From NCBI GenBank assembly GCA_023052935.1, contig CM041295.1, forward strand, positions 163,480,366 through 163,544,365: 64,000 bases of DNA. Reading direction: 5' to 3'. Below are positions 1-43,700 of this stretch, piece after piece. A model generated the notes under the pieces. That model was not told where the DNA came from. It worked only from the letters and a program-made list of their open reading frames with translations, and did no database searches. The stretch's first letter is position 1. Each line of letters begins with the position of its first letter. This DNA comes from Piezodorus guildinii. Its lineage: Eukaryota > Arthropoda > Insecta > Hemiptera > Pentatomidae. A program made the position numbers and the translations under genes.

Positions 1-1817
1 AAAACTGTTAATTTCTGTTAAATTGATTCCTTAAATTTTCAATATTGATTATGTGTAATACGATAATACATTATTTAAGTAGGATTAAATGCTGGGTTCT
101 TGATAATTATGAAGACCCTATTGTCTTCTTTTTAAAAAAAGAAACATTATTATCGAAAATATGTGATTAAAAAAATTGTATTTTTTGGAAATATTAGTTC
201 TCCCTATGCGATGTAAAGAATGTCTTTGAGTCACTCCTCAGTCAGTTAGTGGACCTGTTTCAACATAGCTGACGAGGTAGTATTTTACGTGTCTGAATGG
301 TATAGGTCTTATGCCAGTTGATTTTTTAGATTAGATGTCTTTGAGTCACATCTTCCTGCAGAAAGATAAAAAACTGTGAACTTTTACTTGACTGTTCTCT
401 GACAAAACAAGTCTTCTTATAAACTCTGAATTCTTGTTGAAGCTTAAAATTGTCAAAGGTATTTTCAAGGTAATCTCAATTTACCATTTTTCTGTCATAT
501 TTTAAGCTTCCCTTAGTGTAGGGTGTAGTCTTAAGATAATCAAAGGAAGAAGAGGAAATGTAGTTGAAACTGACACAGTTGAAATTGGTTTTCCTCAAAA
601 ATATGTTTTCTGGTCCACAAGCTTGCAATTAAACTTGTTGAATAATGCTGCTGCCTCATCCATTACCTAGATTTGTTTAAATCTTAATCAGTAGAAGATA
701 TCAACCTCTGCTGGGTGCATTCCCTGACCCTCTGGGTCAGAATTCTTTTGATTATATCTTAGGTTCTCTTGATTATATGTGGGATACACTCCAGGTAAGT
801 CTGTTTACCATTCATATTGCATGGCCATCATTTTCCTTAAAGTATAGCATCCTCGGCTCTTGAATATTTAGTAATTAGAAGGAGGTTGTGGTTTACTCGG
901 AGCTGATAACATGTGGTTGCCCCATGTGAGATATTTTATATCAGCTGGCTTAAGACAAACCTTGTATTGCTGCATATGAAATATCCATTGTTTGATTGGC
1001 ATCTTTTCATATATTTTGCCTATGATTAATCATTTATATTTAGTGGAAAAGTTGGCTTATCTTCTAGCTATATTTTTAAGTTTCTCCTAATAATTTAGAA
1101 TGTTAGACCTGTGATCACAGTATTATATATACACTTTAATATTGGAAAGGTTTTATAGATATTAGCAAAAACTGCCTTTCTATGAGGTAGGTGACCTTAG
1201 TTAGCACATTAAAGACGGGAGTCATAGTACTACGATTTATCTTGACTCCCGCCTTTAATGTGTTAATAAGTTTAGCTTCCAAGAACTATGGCTAACAATT
1301 TAATGTTTCCGTAAGGCAGTGATTTTGGGTTGTCCGATATGATAAAAGTTGGAATGTAATAGTTAGCCAGTAGAAAATATGATAGTGAGGGTCCAGCTTA
1401 CGATTTTTATTTTAAGTTATGAAATAGTTAAATTACTACAACTTTTCATTGCTGATAATATAGGTTACACATTTTATCAAATGGATCATTTTGGTTTACC
1501 ATTAATTGGCTCTACTAACATCAATATCACTAATTAAATTTTAACAGAAAAACTTATGGACCAATACAGCTAATGACATTGAATGCCTCGAATACCTCAA
1601 AAATAAAATTTTTCCTATTCTATATGTTACAAAATTATTATAATCATTTTGAAGGAATTATTCTTTTATTTTGTTAAATGACTTCAATCTCTAAATTGAA
1701 TGTTAATTTCAGCTATTGATGCCTATTTTATTGGTTTTTATTATTTATTTATTTAAAAAGGGTATTCAGTAGTTTTTATTTGAGAAATAGTTTTAAAATT
1801 TGAGATACATCTTTCAG
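1..1817. other. Intron-like sequence upstream of the first visible FAM193 exon
   Basis: No open frame or conserved protein signal is seen on either strand. The only structured feature is the short hairpin at 1201-1266. Because the exon at 1818 needs one base from a preceding exon, this stretch is best read as an intron of the FAM193 gene whose earlier exons lie outside the window. Confidence 0.6.
1201..1266. repeat. 66-bp hairpin, possible tiny TTAA-type MITE
   Basis: Two 24-base arms (1201-1224 and 1243-1266) are inverted copies with only two mismatches (GACGGG against GGCGGG, and TTAG against TTAA at the tip). The right end reads TTAA and the left TTAG, as expected for a decayed piggyBac-like insertion into TTAA. 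The piggyBac link is inferred from the termini only. Confidence 0.55.
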
Positions 1818-34416
<32,599 letters not shown>

Positions 34417-34661
34417 CTGCATTTATTTTATCTGGTTGTATCACATAAAATGTCAATTTTTTTTAGGATACATAAATAATACTTATTTTAATTATGTATT
34501 TATTTGCTGCAATAATTTACAGAATGGGCTTGGAATTAAAACATAAAATAAACTGATATACTAAGTAATGATACAATTTCATGTCTTTAGTCTGAGTTAA
34601 GTTAACCTGAAAAGCTTTGGCTTTGTTGATGATTTTCTTCCAATTATGCTGAATTCCACCC

Positions 34662-34728
<67 letters not shown>

Positions 34729-36040
34729 TTTTTTTTCTATTGTTTTAGGATTTAAATATTTTTCTTGTTCATCAGATTTACACTATCATTGTAATAAAAA
34801 ATTATATATTTTCCTGTTTTTAAAATCATGTTACCAAAAAATAATTTAAAAAATGCTATTTAGGCATTTTGTATAAGTAGTTTCAAATATTAGGACTCAG
34901 TTGCTGATAGATTTGGTTTATTCTGAAAAACTCAAATTTAAGATCAATCTCAAATCAGAAAACTCATTAATACTGACTCATATTCCATTTATGCAACTAC
35001 CTAAACTGACATCTCATGTCATAACAACCAGATGTATAAGACAGTTCTTTAATAAATGTCAATTTTTTTTGTAAGTGGTTTTTTATCAGTGTTTACATCA
35101 TAAATATTGAAATTTTTTATGTTATTTTAATTTTATATTTATCTTGTTATATTACTTGTTATAAAATGTTTACACTGTACCTAGTAGCTTTATAACGTTG
35201 AAAAAAAAACAAAAACGTTGATCATTAATCAGAATAAATGTATGTGTTATATAAAAATTAAATAAAAAAACCTGACTCAAACCATTGATTTGTGTATTTT
35301 GTTTTCTCTGAACTTATCTAATGTTATTACATTTGTTAGTTTATAATATTTGTTGTACTGAGTGTATCCTAAACTTAGTTTCTTATGTACTGTTTTTTTC
35401 ATATTTTAATATAATATAAAACATAGTTTTATTTTTTTATCCATTAAAACATTATTTATTTTTTATATTTACTGATATTATTATATTGTTTCATTTCTTA
35501 ATACCTCACAGTTATTACTGTTAAAGAGCTAGTTTAATTAAAATTTATAAATGATTTACCGTTTTCTATGGAACTTATTATAAAAAATAACGAGTTTAAC
35601 TAAATAATATATTTATTATTTAACCACCCAGTAATAATTTTGACATGGGTCCCAATCAATAAAAAATTAAAGAAGGAAAGGAAGACAAAAGAGTGATCAA
35701 TGTTTTATGTCTTATCTATTTCCTTGATTACAATAAACTGGGCATTAAAATCCAGTTAAAAAAAAAAAAAAAAAATCCACTCATAAAATCTATAGAAAAC
35801 GCCATGAACAACAACACATCTCGTCCCAATAATTAGAAATTCTTGTGAAACTAACTTGCCAAATCATACTTGTATCTTACTAAGAGACAATGAATCAGAA
35901 CAAACTGATATAGAATAAGCTATCTATCGGACAAAACACATTACAACAGACATTAAAAAATTCAAAATTTTCAGATAACCACCCACAAACAAATCATGAC
36001 TAACTCCTGCAATGGATCTATGATTCAAAACTTTTAACCA
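34417..36040. other. FAM193 3' UTR and intergenic sequence
   Basis: Candidate poly(A) signals AATAAA occur at 34547-34552 and about 35226. A (TA)n then T(26) tract occupies 34662-34737. No other gene or transposon is recognised; a poly-A tract lies at about 35758-35774. Confidence 0.5.
34662..34737. repeat. (TA)n followed by T(26)
   Basis: Simple repeat immediately downstream of the FAM193 stop region. Confidence 0.95.
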
Positions 36041-36049
36041 TCCAATGAT

Positions 36050-37050
36050 GAAAAATTGCTGATATATGGAGAACACCTTTCCTAAACTTTTTTTCTTCGC
36101 CATATGCTCCTGGTCATGACCTCATCACATCCCATATTCTAAAACAGTTCCATCTCAAAGCTACGAACACCTCCCCCTCATTTTGCCCATTAAATGTTTT
36201 GTCATGTTAGTTGTGGTCCAGGTGTCTAAAAAAATTATAATCCTTAGGTGAGAGGTCCGGAGAGTAGGGCGGATGTGGGAGTTTCATATCCAAGCTATTA
36301 TTTCTTAATTTGGATAGCAGAAGTCCGCCCTTACCTAATAGGTCAATTGTAGGAGGAATGTTACTGTCACTTACTGGTCGAATTCATGCTGACACCAAAT
36401 ATGAGTACGGGAAGCTGCGTCTTGACCAAATGAGATATCTGTGAGCTCATCTCCAAGCTCCAAAAGCTTTTATGACGTCACGTATGAGGCCTGTGACCGG
36501 GTGTTATCATGCAACAAATTGGGCTCCTTATAATTGACTTAAATGGCTCATTATTGCCAACTTCTGGTGCATTGCATTAATGCGGTTATACTACCACGAT
36601 TCGATACGATACGGCATTGATGGTTTCTCCAGGATTTGAGAAGCTCTAGCGTATCAGACCAAATGAATCCCACCAAACAGTAACCATCACATTTGTTTGA
36701 TGAGTTAGGGGCTTTGGAAAATGTGCTGATTCTCCTATGTTCAGCCACTGTCCTGAATATCTACTTTTATCTTAAAATATCTACTTAATCACAAGTAATA
36801 TTTCTGGACGGAAAAGAAGACTTTGTTTTGGCAGAGAAATGTTGCACAAACATTCAAGTACTTTTACTTTCCCAATCACCTTGAGATGGTCATCGACAGT
36901 CATTGCCCAAGACTCAATTGATGTTTTTGGCCTCTAGACCCTGCTTATTCTCTGCACATTAGGAGACAATTTTGTTAGATCAGTAATGCTTTTGCTTATT
37001 AAACCTCCTCGATTTTCATGAATTACGTCAGATCACTAGAATTCACTTAT
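36050..37050 (-). pseudogene. Mariner transposase remnant, antisense
   Basis: Across - strand frames: an HTH-side STVDDHLKVIGK-like piece and LCNISLPKQSLLF (about 36800-36900), then a region containing GFIWSDTLELLKSWRNH (equivalent to VWWD of mariners), LLHDNTRSQASYVTS (about 36470-36515, second catalytic Asp), KLLELGDEL, and HPPYSPDLSPKDYNFL (about 36215-36270, third catalytic motif). This matches DD34D mariner order. Several stops make it inactive. The family differs from the mariner at 14.6 kb. Confidence 0.75.
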
Positions 37051-37149
37051 GCAAAATTAATTTTTCCTCCTAACTGTGCTACAGACATACTTTACAAAAA
37101 CAATATAGATTTACGACTTTTTTTTTTTACATTGCATGAATATAAATAA

Positions 37150-37474
37150 ATATGACGGCGTGGTCTATGAGAGTACTAGTAGAGCACTAGTCTACAATTT
37201 TCTGTGTCCCGGGTCCGAACCCCGGCTGAGGCAGAATTATTTATTCTGTTATTTCAGCTGTGTTGCAACCCTGGGATATGGAGACCTTCCTGGAACACAA
37301 CAACCAGCCTCTATAAAGTGGGTACCCAAAATAGGGGGAAAACCTGGCAGTCGAGTGTGATCTAGGCTTATCACCTCCTTAAATGGCAATTGGCAGTGAA
37401 ACAGTACAAATTTCTTTATGTACTGAACTCAAGACCCTTCTTGGATGGTAGAGGTACCAGTTTTTTTTTTTTTT
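37150..37474 (+). repeat. tRNA-derived SINE
   Basis: The A box TGGTCTATGAG (37161-37171) fits TRGYNNANNNG; the B box GGTCCGAACCC (37212-37222) fits GGTTCRANYCC with one change. The 40-base spacing is tRNA-like and a body without coding signal follows to a T run at about 37461-37474. It has no foldable cloverleaf, so it is a Pol III retroposon rather than a tRNA gene. Confidence 0.7.
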
Positions 37475-38395
37475 TGTTATTACTCCATCCTCTACAATCA
37501 GGTTTCAAAACGGCCTTTTCTACTTAATCAGCTCTGGCAAAAATTATCAATGGCTTACATATCGCAATGACCAACAAAAAGCTAACAGTACTCATAATCA
37601 TTGACTTATCTAAAGCATTTGACTCTCTGAACCATTCAATCCTCTATTCCAAATTAAAATCTCTTTCCTTTTCTCATATCTCTATTCTGAGGGTTCAATT
37701 TTTTCTTTCGGTCCGTACTCAAGCAGTTTATATACCTAATCAATCTTTATCTTCTTTCCTCAGGAGTTGCCCAAGGTTTGAGCGTTTCTCCTATACTTTT
37801 CAACTCCTATAGATATGACACTCCTGAATCAATCTATAACTGCTTCCGCCACCTTTAAGCAGACGACTTTCGGATTTATTATCCTTCCCCCCTTCGGAGT
37901 CATTTACTAAAATTCAGGAAGATCTAGACAGTTTCTATGCCTGGAAAATCTGAACAAATTAAGGCTAAATGCTACAAAAATCCAGGTAATTATTATTAGG
38001 CAATCCCCTCCTTACATCTTTGCCTTCTCTTCCTGCCTTACTCCTACAAGAGCAACCCATCATTATCAGTTCCTCAGTAAAAAACTTGGGTTATTGAACA
38101 ACTCTTGGAAACAACACATAGCCTAAATTTCCCGACGGTCAATAAGTACTATCAAGTTATATTTTTTAAGATTTGTCTTTGGCACTTCGAGGGGGTCACG
38201 TGTCCCATTTTTATGGCAAGTCAAAGTGGCTTTTTCCACAATCCCGTAGATAATATTTCCTCGGAACATTCCTATTCCAAACCATCAACCTATTCTCAAG
38301 AAAGCAGATCCTGGAATTCTGACCTTTATATCCCTTCCCACAGAACTAAAACATATAAATGTTCCTTTCTAGCCCATTCCACCATATATGTGTGT
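37475..38395 (+). pseudogene. CR1/Jockey-type LINE fragment
   Basis: The + strand encodes LQSGFKTAFST-like sequence at about 37495, then LTVLIIIDLSKAFDSLNHSI and FLSVRTQAVYIPN (37567-37812), and after frame changes a KNLGYWTTLGNNT-like piece and the C-terminal SRSWNSDLYIPSHRTKTYK with HSTI (38270-38390). The same blocks occur in order in the larger LINE at 48400-52770 (LDFSKAFDTVDHN, SDRSQYVVVP, SDMYITPHRTAAFDRSFLI), so this is a diverged relative. The catalytic box is not recognisable. Confidence 0.75.
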
Positions 38396-38807
38396 GTGTG
38401 TTTTGTTGTTTTCGACTGTTGATAATTTGTTTTTTAAGAGTCTTCAGGATGAATATGAGAAAAATAAATTATGAAAGGTCGTCTAAACACAATTTTATAA
38501 TTATTGACTTCACCTCGAGATCCTTAGGGAAAAAAAAAATTAATTCATCCATTTTTTTATTTAAATAAATTAAGAATCTATCCCCTAGGCGTTTGCAAAT
38601 AAAACTATCTAAAATTCTCAAATTGTTTGGTTCATTTTCCATTTTATTAATCAGCTCAGGATCATTCTTTTGATTTTTAATTAAATCTTGAAAAAATGTT
38701 GTCTCATTTAGAGAGTTGACTTGAAAATCAGTACCTTTCTGTTCTGGTTCATCAACTGGGTGTCTACTTTAGAAATCAGCTATTTTATTTTGAATTCCTG
38801 GTATATT

Positions 38808-38945
38808 TTTTATTTCTTATTTTAAATAATAACTATGTTAATTTTGTCTGTTGACCAGACTTATATTATTTCATATTTCAATGTACAATTTGTTATTCTT
38901 AAGGGACCCAGTCCCAGAATAAATTTTGTTTTCTATTCTGTTCTA
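38808..38945 (+). repeat. Short CR1-type LINE 3' tail inserted in copy 2
   Basis: TTATTCTTAAGGGACCCAGT then CCCAGAATAAA matches the 3' end of the LINE at 52720-52755 (TTATTCTAAAGGGACTAGTC then CCAGAATAAA). Copy 1 shows uninterrupted sequence here, so this is a later, strongly 5'-truncated insertion. Confidence 0.7.
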
Positions 38946-38969
38946 TTTTATGTTCATAAGTAATGTTTA

Positions 38970-39760
38970 AAGGACCCAAATAGTTAACCCAACAGATCAA
39001 ACGACCAGGTGGGTTCTTACAAGTATGCAAAAAAGTGATGGCTTTTTTAGGTCAGTTCTAACTATAATTTTATATCCAGCGATGATGTTATAAAATTTTT
39101 GAATACAATGAATAACTCTTAATAGTTCTTTTTCAGTAGAATGGTAGTTTAACTCGGCTCCTACTACAAAAAGATATAATTTTCCTATAACCCTGTTCAT
39201 CTAATTGGTACAAAACTCCCCCAGAAGCAAAATCTGAACTGTCTGTATCCACATAAAACATTTTTCTGAAATCAGGGTATTGTAAAGTGATATCATGTAT
39301 CATAGTGTCTTTTATATTTTCAAAAGCCTAGGCAGAATTTATTATAAAAATTTATTAATCCTAAAAAACTTTGGAAATTCTTTAACATTTATAGGGACCT
39401 TAAAATATTTAACATCTTCAACTTTGCTAGGATCCTTCTCTATACCATTATCTGTCAAAAAATAATCCAAAAACTTTACAGATTTTCTAAAAAAGTTGCA
39501 TATATTCAAATTTAATGTCTATCCATTTTCCTGAAAAACACAAAATAAATCCTTTAAAATGTTCAAAAACTCATCTATTGTTTCTCCGTGAATCAAGATA
39601 TCATCTACATAAACTTTTATGTTATCAAATAAATAATTTGGTATAACTTTTTTTAAGGCTTTAATCATTGCACCTAAACTGACTGATAATCCAAAAGGAA
39701 TGTGCTTATAATGGAAAGACTCATTTAGAAATATTCTTAAATTCTTTTAATTATTCCTTT
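38970..39760 (-). pseudogene. Copy 2 RNase H and RT YVDD block
   Basis: The - strand encodes GAELNYHSTEKELLRVIHC and FYNIIAGYKIIVRTD (38997-39200), as in copy 1 RNase H, and further right the DNIKVYVDDILIHGE-type block (about 39580-39640) with the catalytic YVDD. Frameshifts are frequent. Confidence 0.75.
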
Positions 39761-40249
39761 GTTAATGAATGTTTTGATTCCTCACCTATTTTCTTAATGT
39801 TACTCTTTCATCATCATTAACATTGAAATCCCTTGTTACAGAATTAATTTTAACATTATTATTAGAATTGAAATATTGTGGATGTTTTATATAGCCTTTC
39901 ATTGGGTTATTATCTTTACTTTCCAAAATGGAATATTCTAATGTTTTATCCACAAAATTGATTAAGTTAATAACTGATTATTGACCATCTGCATTTTTAT
40001 AATGATAAAATTACTTCCAAAATTCAGTACAACTGAGTAGCTAATAAGAAAACCTACACTAAGAATATATTCCTGGGTAATATCATGAGCTGTGAGAAAA
40101 TTTGCATCATAATAATATTCCACAATTTTAATTGGTACAAAAATCTGTTTATTTATGCAAGCACTGTTTTTACCTGTAACGGATATAATATCACTCTTAC
40201 TAATGGCTAAGGTTTTGAATTTAACACAAACTTTAAATTTATCAAAAAA

Positions 40250-42090
40250 TGATTTTTTTTTTTAAATTGAAACTTCAGCTCCACAATCAATGAGTTCACT
40301 ACTATTTAAATTTCCAAAATTAGCTGTTATTGGTGGTGATGGAAAACAAATTTTTCCAAAGGGTTGGTTTTCTTCTAGGAATATATTTTCTTCGAATAGG
40401 TTGTTTAATAAATAATTCTCACAAGTAAAAAGAGAATTTTCATTTCATGATTGGTTGTTAGAATTTTGTGGTGGTGATCTTATGTCATTTGGAACAAGGA
40501 GTGGTTCACCATAAGTGGGCCCATTCAATAATGAATAGATTTACTTCTAGGACTTTCTTGTACCATAGTGTTCCTTACGGCATATTCATTACTTCTATTT
40601 ATTTGATTATTCGAATTATTTTGGAACCAAGGGTTCCAACATCGTCTTGAATCATAAGTCTGTCCACGAAAATTAGTATTGTAATTCCGACCTCAATAGT
40701 AATTTCTATATTCTGATCTAGGAACATTTTTTGGGGAATTACTACCTACAGGATTGTGATGTTTATAATTTTTTCCTATACCAGTTTGATCTTGATGATA
40801 AATTTTTTTTATTTTTAGATCTTCTCAGATCATCAATAATATTTTGTTTTGGGACCCCATGTTCAAAACATTAAATAATTCTGAAATGGTATCCACCCTT
40901 CTATTTATACAAATGTCGTATATTTTTCCCCCAAAATGTCTTATAAATAGGCTAAATAAGGTATTTTCATCGATTACCTTGGCCATAACCATTCTTGTGG
41001 AATAGTGTGTAAGGTATTCAGCTGGGCTCATTTTAAAATCATTATTATATTTCCATTTAAAATTTCTAATGAATACGCCTTAGACGAATTTGATCTAAAA
41101 TTTAAAATGAATTCTATCTCATATTCCTCAAAGCTTTTAAATTTATTTTCATTTAACAAGTGCCAACAATATGCTGCTTCTGAGCAACATGATTTTATTA
41201 ATGAAAGGAATTAGTCCGGGTGGCGGTCATTAAATGAAACAACTAAATAGTTTCAACTATGGAGTTTCCATTCTCCCACCATGCGATGATGACCCACAAA
41301 GGGGGTCGAAACGTTGGCAAACAATAAATAGTTGAAACTATTTAGTTGTTTCATTTAATGACCGCCACCTGGACTAATTCCTTCCAGTAATTCTCAACGG
41401 TCAACTAATTACATCCTCAATGATTTTATTAAATTGTTTACTTCTTCCCAAGAGATAAATGATTTAATTGGGTATTTTAATTTTGTGATGAATTGGAATT
41501 GGTCATTTTGAATATTGTCTGGAAATTTTAATTTGTCAAGAAGTTCAGTATATATTATTGCTCCGTCAATTCCATGTTCATAAAACCTAGCATTATGGGT
41601 CTCTACCAATTTTTTATTTAATTACCTTATTTCTTGATTGTGTTTAAATTTTAAAAACCCTAACCGCTCTTTTGTTTTGTTATCTTCAGTGCAAAAATAT
41701 TCAATTTTATTTAATACAGTACTTTTACTTTCACATTGATTAAATTTTTCAGACATCACCGAATTTTGTTTAACTAATTTTAAATTTATATTATTTTAAA
41801 CTGATTCTATTTTTTTTTTTCGACTTCTGTTTTTAAATCAACTAAAGCTGTCAAAAACTTTTCATTAAAATCATCAAATTTTTATTTTTGTAAACATTGT
41901 CATAATTTGTTTGAACATGTTTTCTGTATTAGCTACATAATCAGAATTACTCTCTAATTGTAAATGACGGACAACCGTCTCTTCTTGATTATCTATTAAA
42001 ACTACCTCCCTATCACATTTCCCAAGAACCACATCTTTAGGGTCTACACTGTCAGACAGATTTACCTGATTATCCATATTTTTGGCTAAA
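40250..42090 (-). pseudogene. Copy 2 gag and protease
   Basis: Order right to left: a gag N-terminal block with MDNQVNLSDSVDPKDVV (41874-42077), a helical block with HNARFYEHGIDGAIIYTEL (41409-41609), the family B hairpin, then KMSPAEYLTHYSTRM and FIRHFGGKIYDICIN (40825-41031), and LIDCGAEVSI at about 40262-40295. The start Met at 42077 is a plausible native gag start because it follows the LTR and leader. Confidence 0.7.
41189..41432. mobile_element. Family B hairpin element with 13-bp target duplication
   Basis: ATGATTTTATTAA occurs exactly at 41189-41201 and 41420-41432. The inserted 41202-41419 has inverted arms of about 55 bp (GTGGCGGTCATTAAATGAAA and its inverse) around GATGATGACCCACAAAG then GGGTCGAAACGTTGGC. 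Its terminus, TACATCCTCA in this orientation, is the same as in family A, linking the two families. Confidence 0.85.
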
Positions 42091-42149
42091 TAATATAAAC
42101 TTTTATTATAGTAAAGGTTTGTGCTCTGATTGTTGTGTCTTAATTTTTA

Positions 42150-42697
42150 ACGAATTAAGCCACACCTTGTTTGGCGACAAATTATATAATATTCTTTTCT
42201 TTTTTTTTTAATATTCCTTAAGGAAACAATTAATTTCCACAATATTTAATAATTTAAAATTTATTTTCTCAGGTATTGGTTCTTTACAATCAGACACAAT
42301 TTTTATAACTAACTTCTAATTATATTTAAAACTTACAAAATAAGAAAGTAATAAGGAGACTAACAATGTTGATATTAACTTCTATTCTTCTGACAGCAGC
42401 TCTAACTCTTGGAGATCTTCACATTTCAACAGTCCAAACACATCTACTTTTTTCTCTACCTGCATCCTCTGGGGTTTTCCTCTTTTCCCCTTCACCTCTG
42501 GCCAACAACATTCAGTTTCTTCTTTACCAAATGTGTTATTTTTGGTTCTGTATCTTCTTTTTAAGTAATTGATTCTTCCATTATAGTTGATATTACAAAT
42601 TGGGTTGTGGAACTTGTGAATTTTATAAAATTAAAACTGGAAGATAGATCTGGCAGTGGTTTTGGTTAGTATCCAAAACGGAGTCTACATATTTGCA
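42150..42697 (-). repeat. Truncated 5' LTR and leader of copy 2
   Basis: In inverse orientation this matches the 3' LTR of copy 1 from about 9507 (GTAGACTCCRTTTTGGATAC, ACCACTGCCAGATCTATCTT). After the LTR comes TTTGTCGCCAAACAAGG (inverse, about 42170), a candidate primer-binding region. The outer LTR end is lost at 42697, where unrelated sequence begins. Confidence 0.65.
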
Positions 42698-43700
42698 ACC
42701 AAGGAGGTTGTAATAGTATGGAGGGAGCCTTACCCCCTCCTTCCCTTTGTCTTGCCTGTGGCAACGCCATTCGCTTAAAAATAGGCAACCCGCACAACAG
42801 TATGTTTCACAAATGTGAATTCAAGGCAAAGTTTGAATCACAACTTACTAATTATTTCTTTACTTTTAACAGTAATTAATGTTTTAAAACATTTTTATAT
42901 TTCTTGAACTATTTTTTTTTTGGCCATGTAGCTTTTAAAAAAGTCTTCATCCAACTTTTATATTAAAATTCTTTCAAATAAAAATACTCCAATGATAATT
43001 CAACCCCCTTTTCTATAGTTTATTCAATAAAATCTTCTATATATTTAATTGGATGCTCCTAAATTTTTATTTAAAGGGAGGAATCTAAATTAATAAACCA
43101 TTGGTACGATTCTCAAAACTTGTGCTACTTTAAGAATCGAGGGTACCATTGAAAAATGCTAATAGATTTTTTCATAACTAGAATCTTTTTCATGAAAATT
43201 ATTAGAAAAGTATAAAACTTTTATTTTAAAATTCTGATAAATCAGTCCATTTAAACAAAAAATCAAACCCTGCTTACAAGCAATATCTCATGGAGGATGA
43301 GGCACTATTCCTTTAATAGGTAGCTTCTCAATTTACTTGTCATGTTAGGAAGAAATGTTAAGGATTAAGGATGGAATTAAAATGCTAATCAATAAAAATG
43401 TTTGGAATAGACAATCTTTTATTTCACAAATAAAACATCTAAGTCTTCTTCTTCTTGGAGCCTCCTGGCAGCTTCCACATCCACCAATCAGGTTCAGTGG
43501 GTTGTTACGAGAAATAAAATAAATTAATATAAACTATACACATAATCATAATAATAGGTTTGTAGTACATGGAAAAATATATGTGATATAAAATGCAAAC
43601 AAATAAAACAATAAAATGGATATAAACATAATATAAAATAATGAAACGGTTAATTAATTATAATAAAAAGCATGTTTTATGAAAAATATATTGACTATTA
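42698..43700. other. Unassigned sequence
   Basis: A GC-richer patch (42700-42800: GGAGCCTTACCCCCTCC, GGCAACGCCATTCG) is followed by AT-rich sequence. No coding signal. The right part probably contains the 3' end of the P-type element, whose TIR I could not identify. Confidence 0.4.

Larger units (their letters stand above)
38538..42697 (-). mobile_element. Gypsy-like retrotransposon, copy 2 (antisense, decayed)
   Basis: An inverse-oriented relative of the element at 4700-9800. From right to left: partial 5' LTR, gag, DCGA protease, the YVDD part of RT, RNase H and the start of integrase, ending at about 38538 where copy 1 continues. About 460 bp of RT core are deleted (junction near 39735), a short LINE tail is inserted at about 38808-38945, and a family B hairpin at 41202-41419. 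It supplies the gag N-terminus missing from copy 1. Confidence 0.85.

Noticed and set aside
37161..37222. A tRNA gene
   Set aside because: A and B boxes fit, but no cloverleaf or acceptor stem can be drawn and a SINE-like body follows. The same holds for 10390-10590 and 59595-59705.
42366..42572. Possible secreted or membrane protein starting at 42366
   Set aside because: It lies antisense inside the copy 2 LTR region that matches the copy 1 LTR; there is no independent coding evidence.
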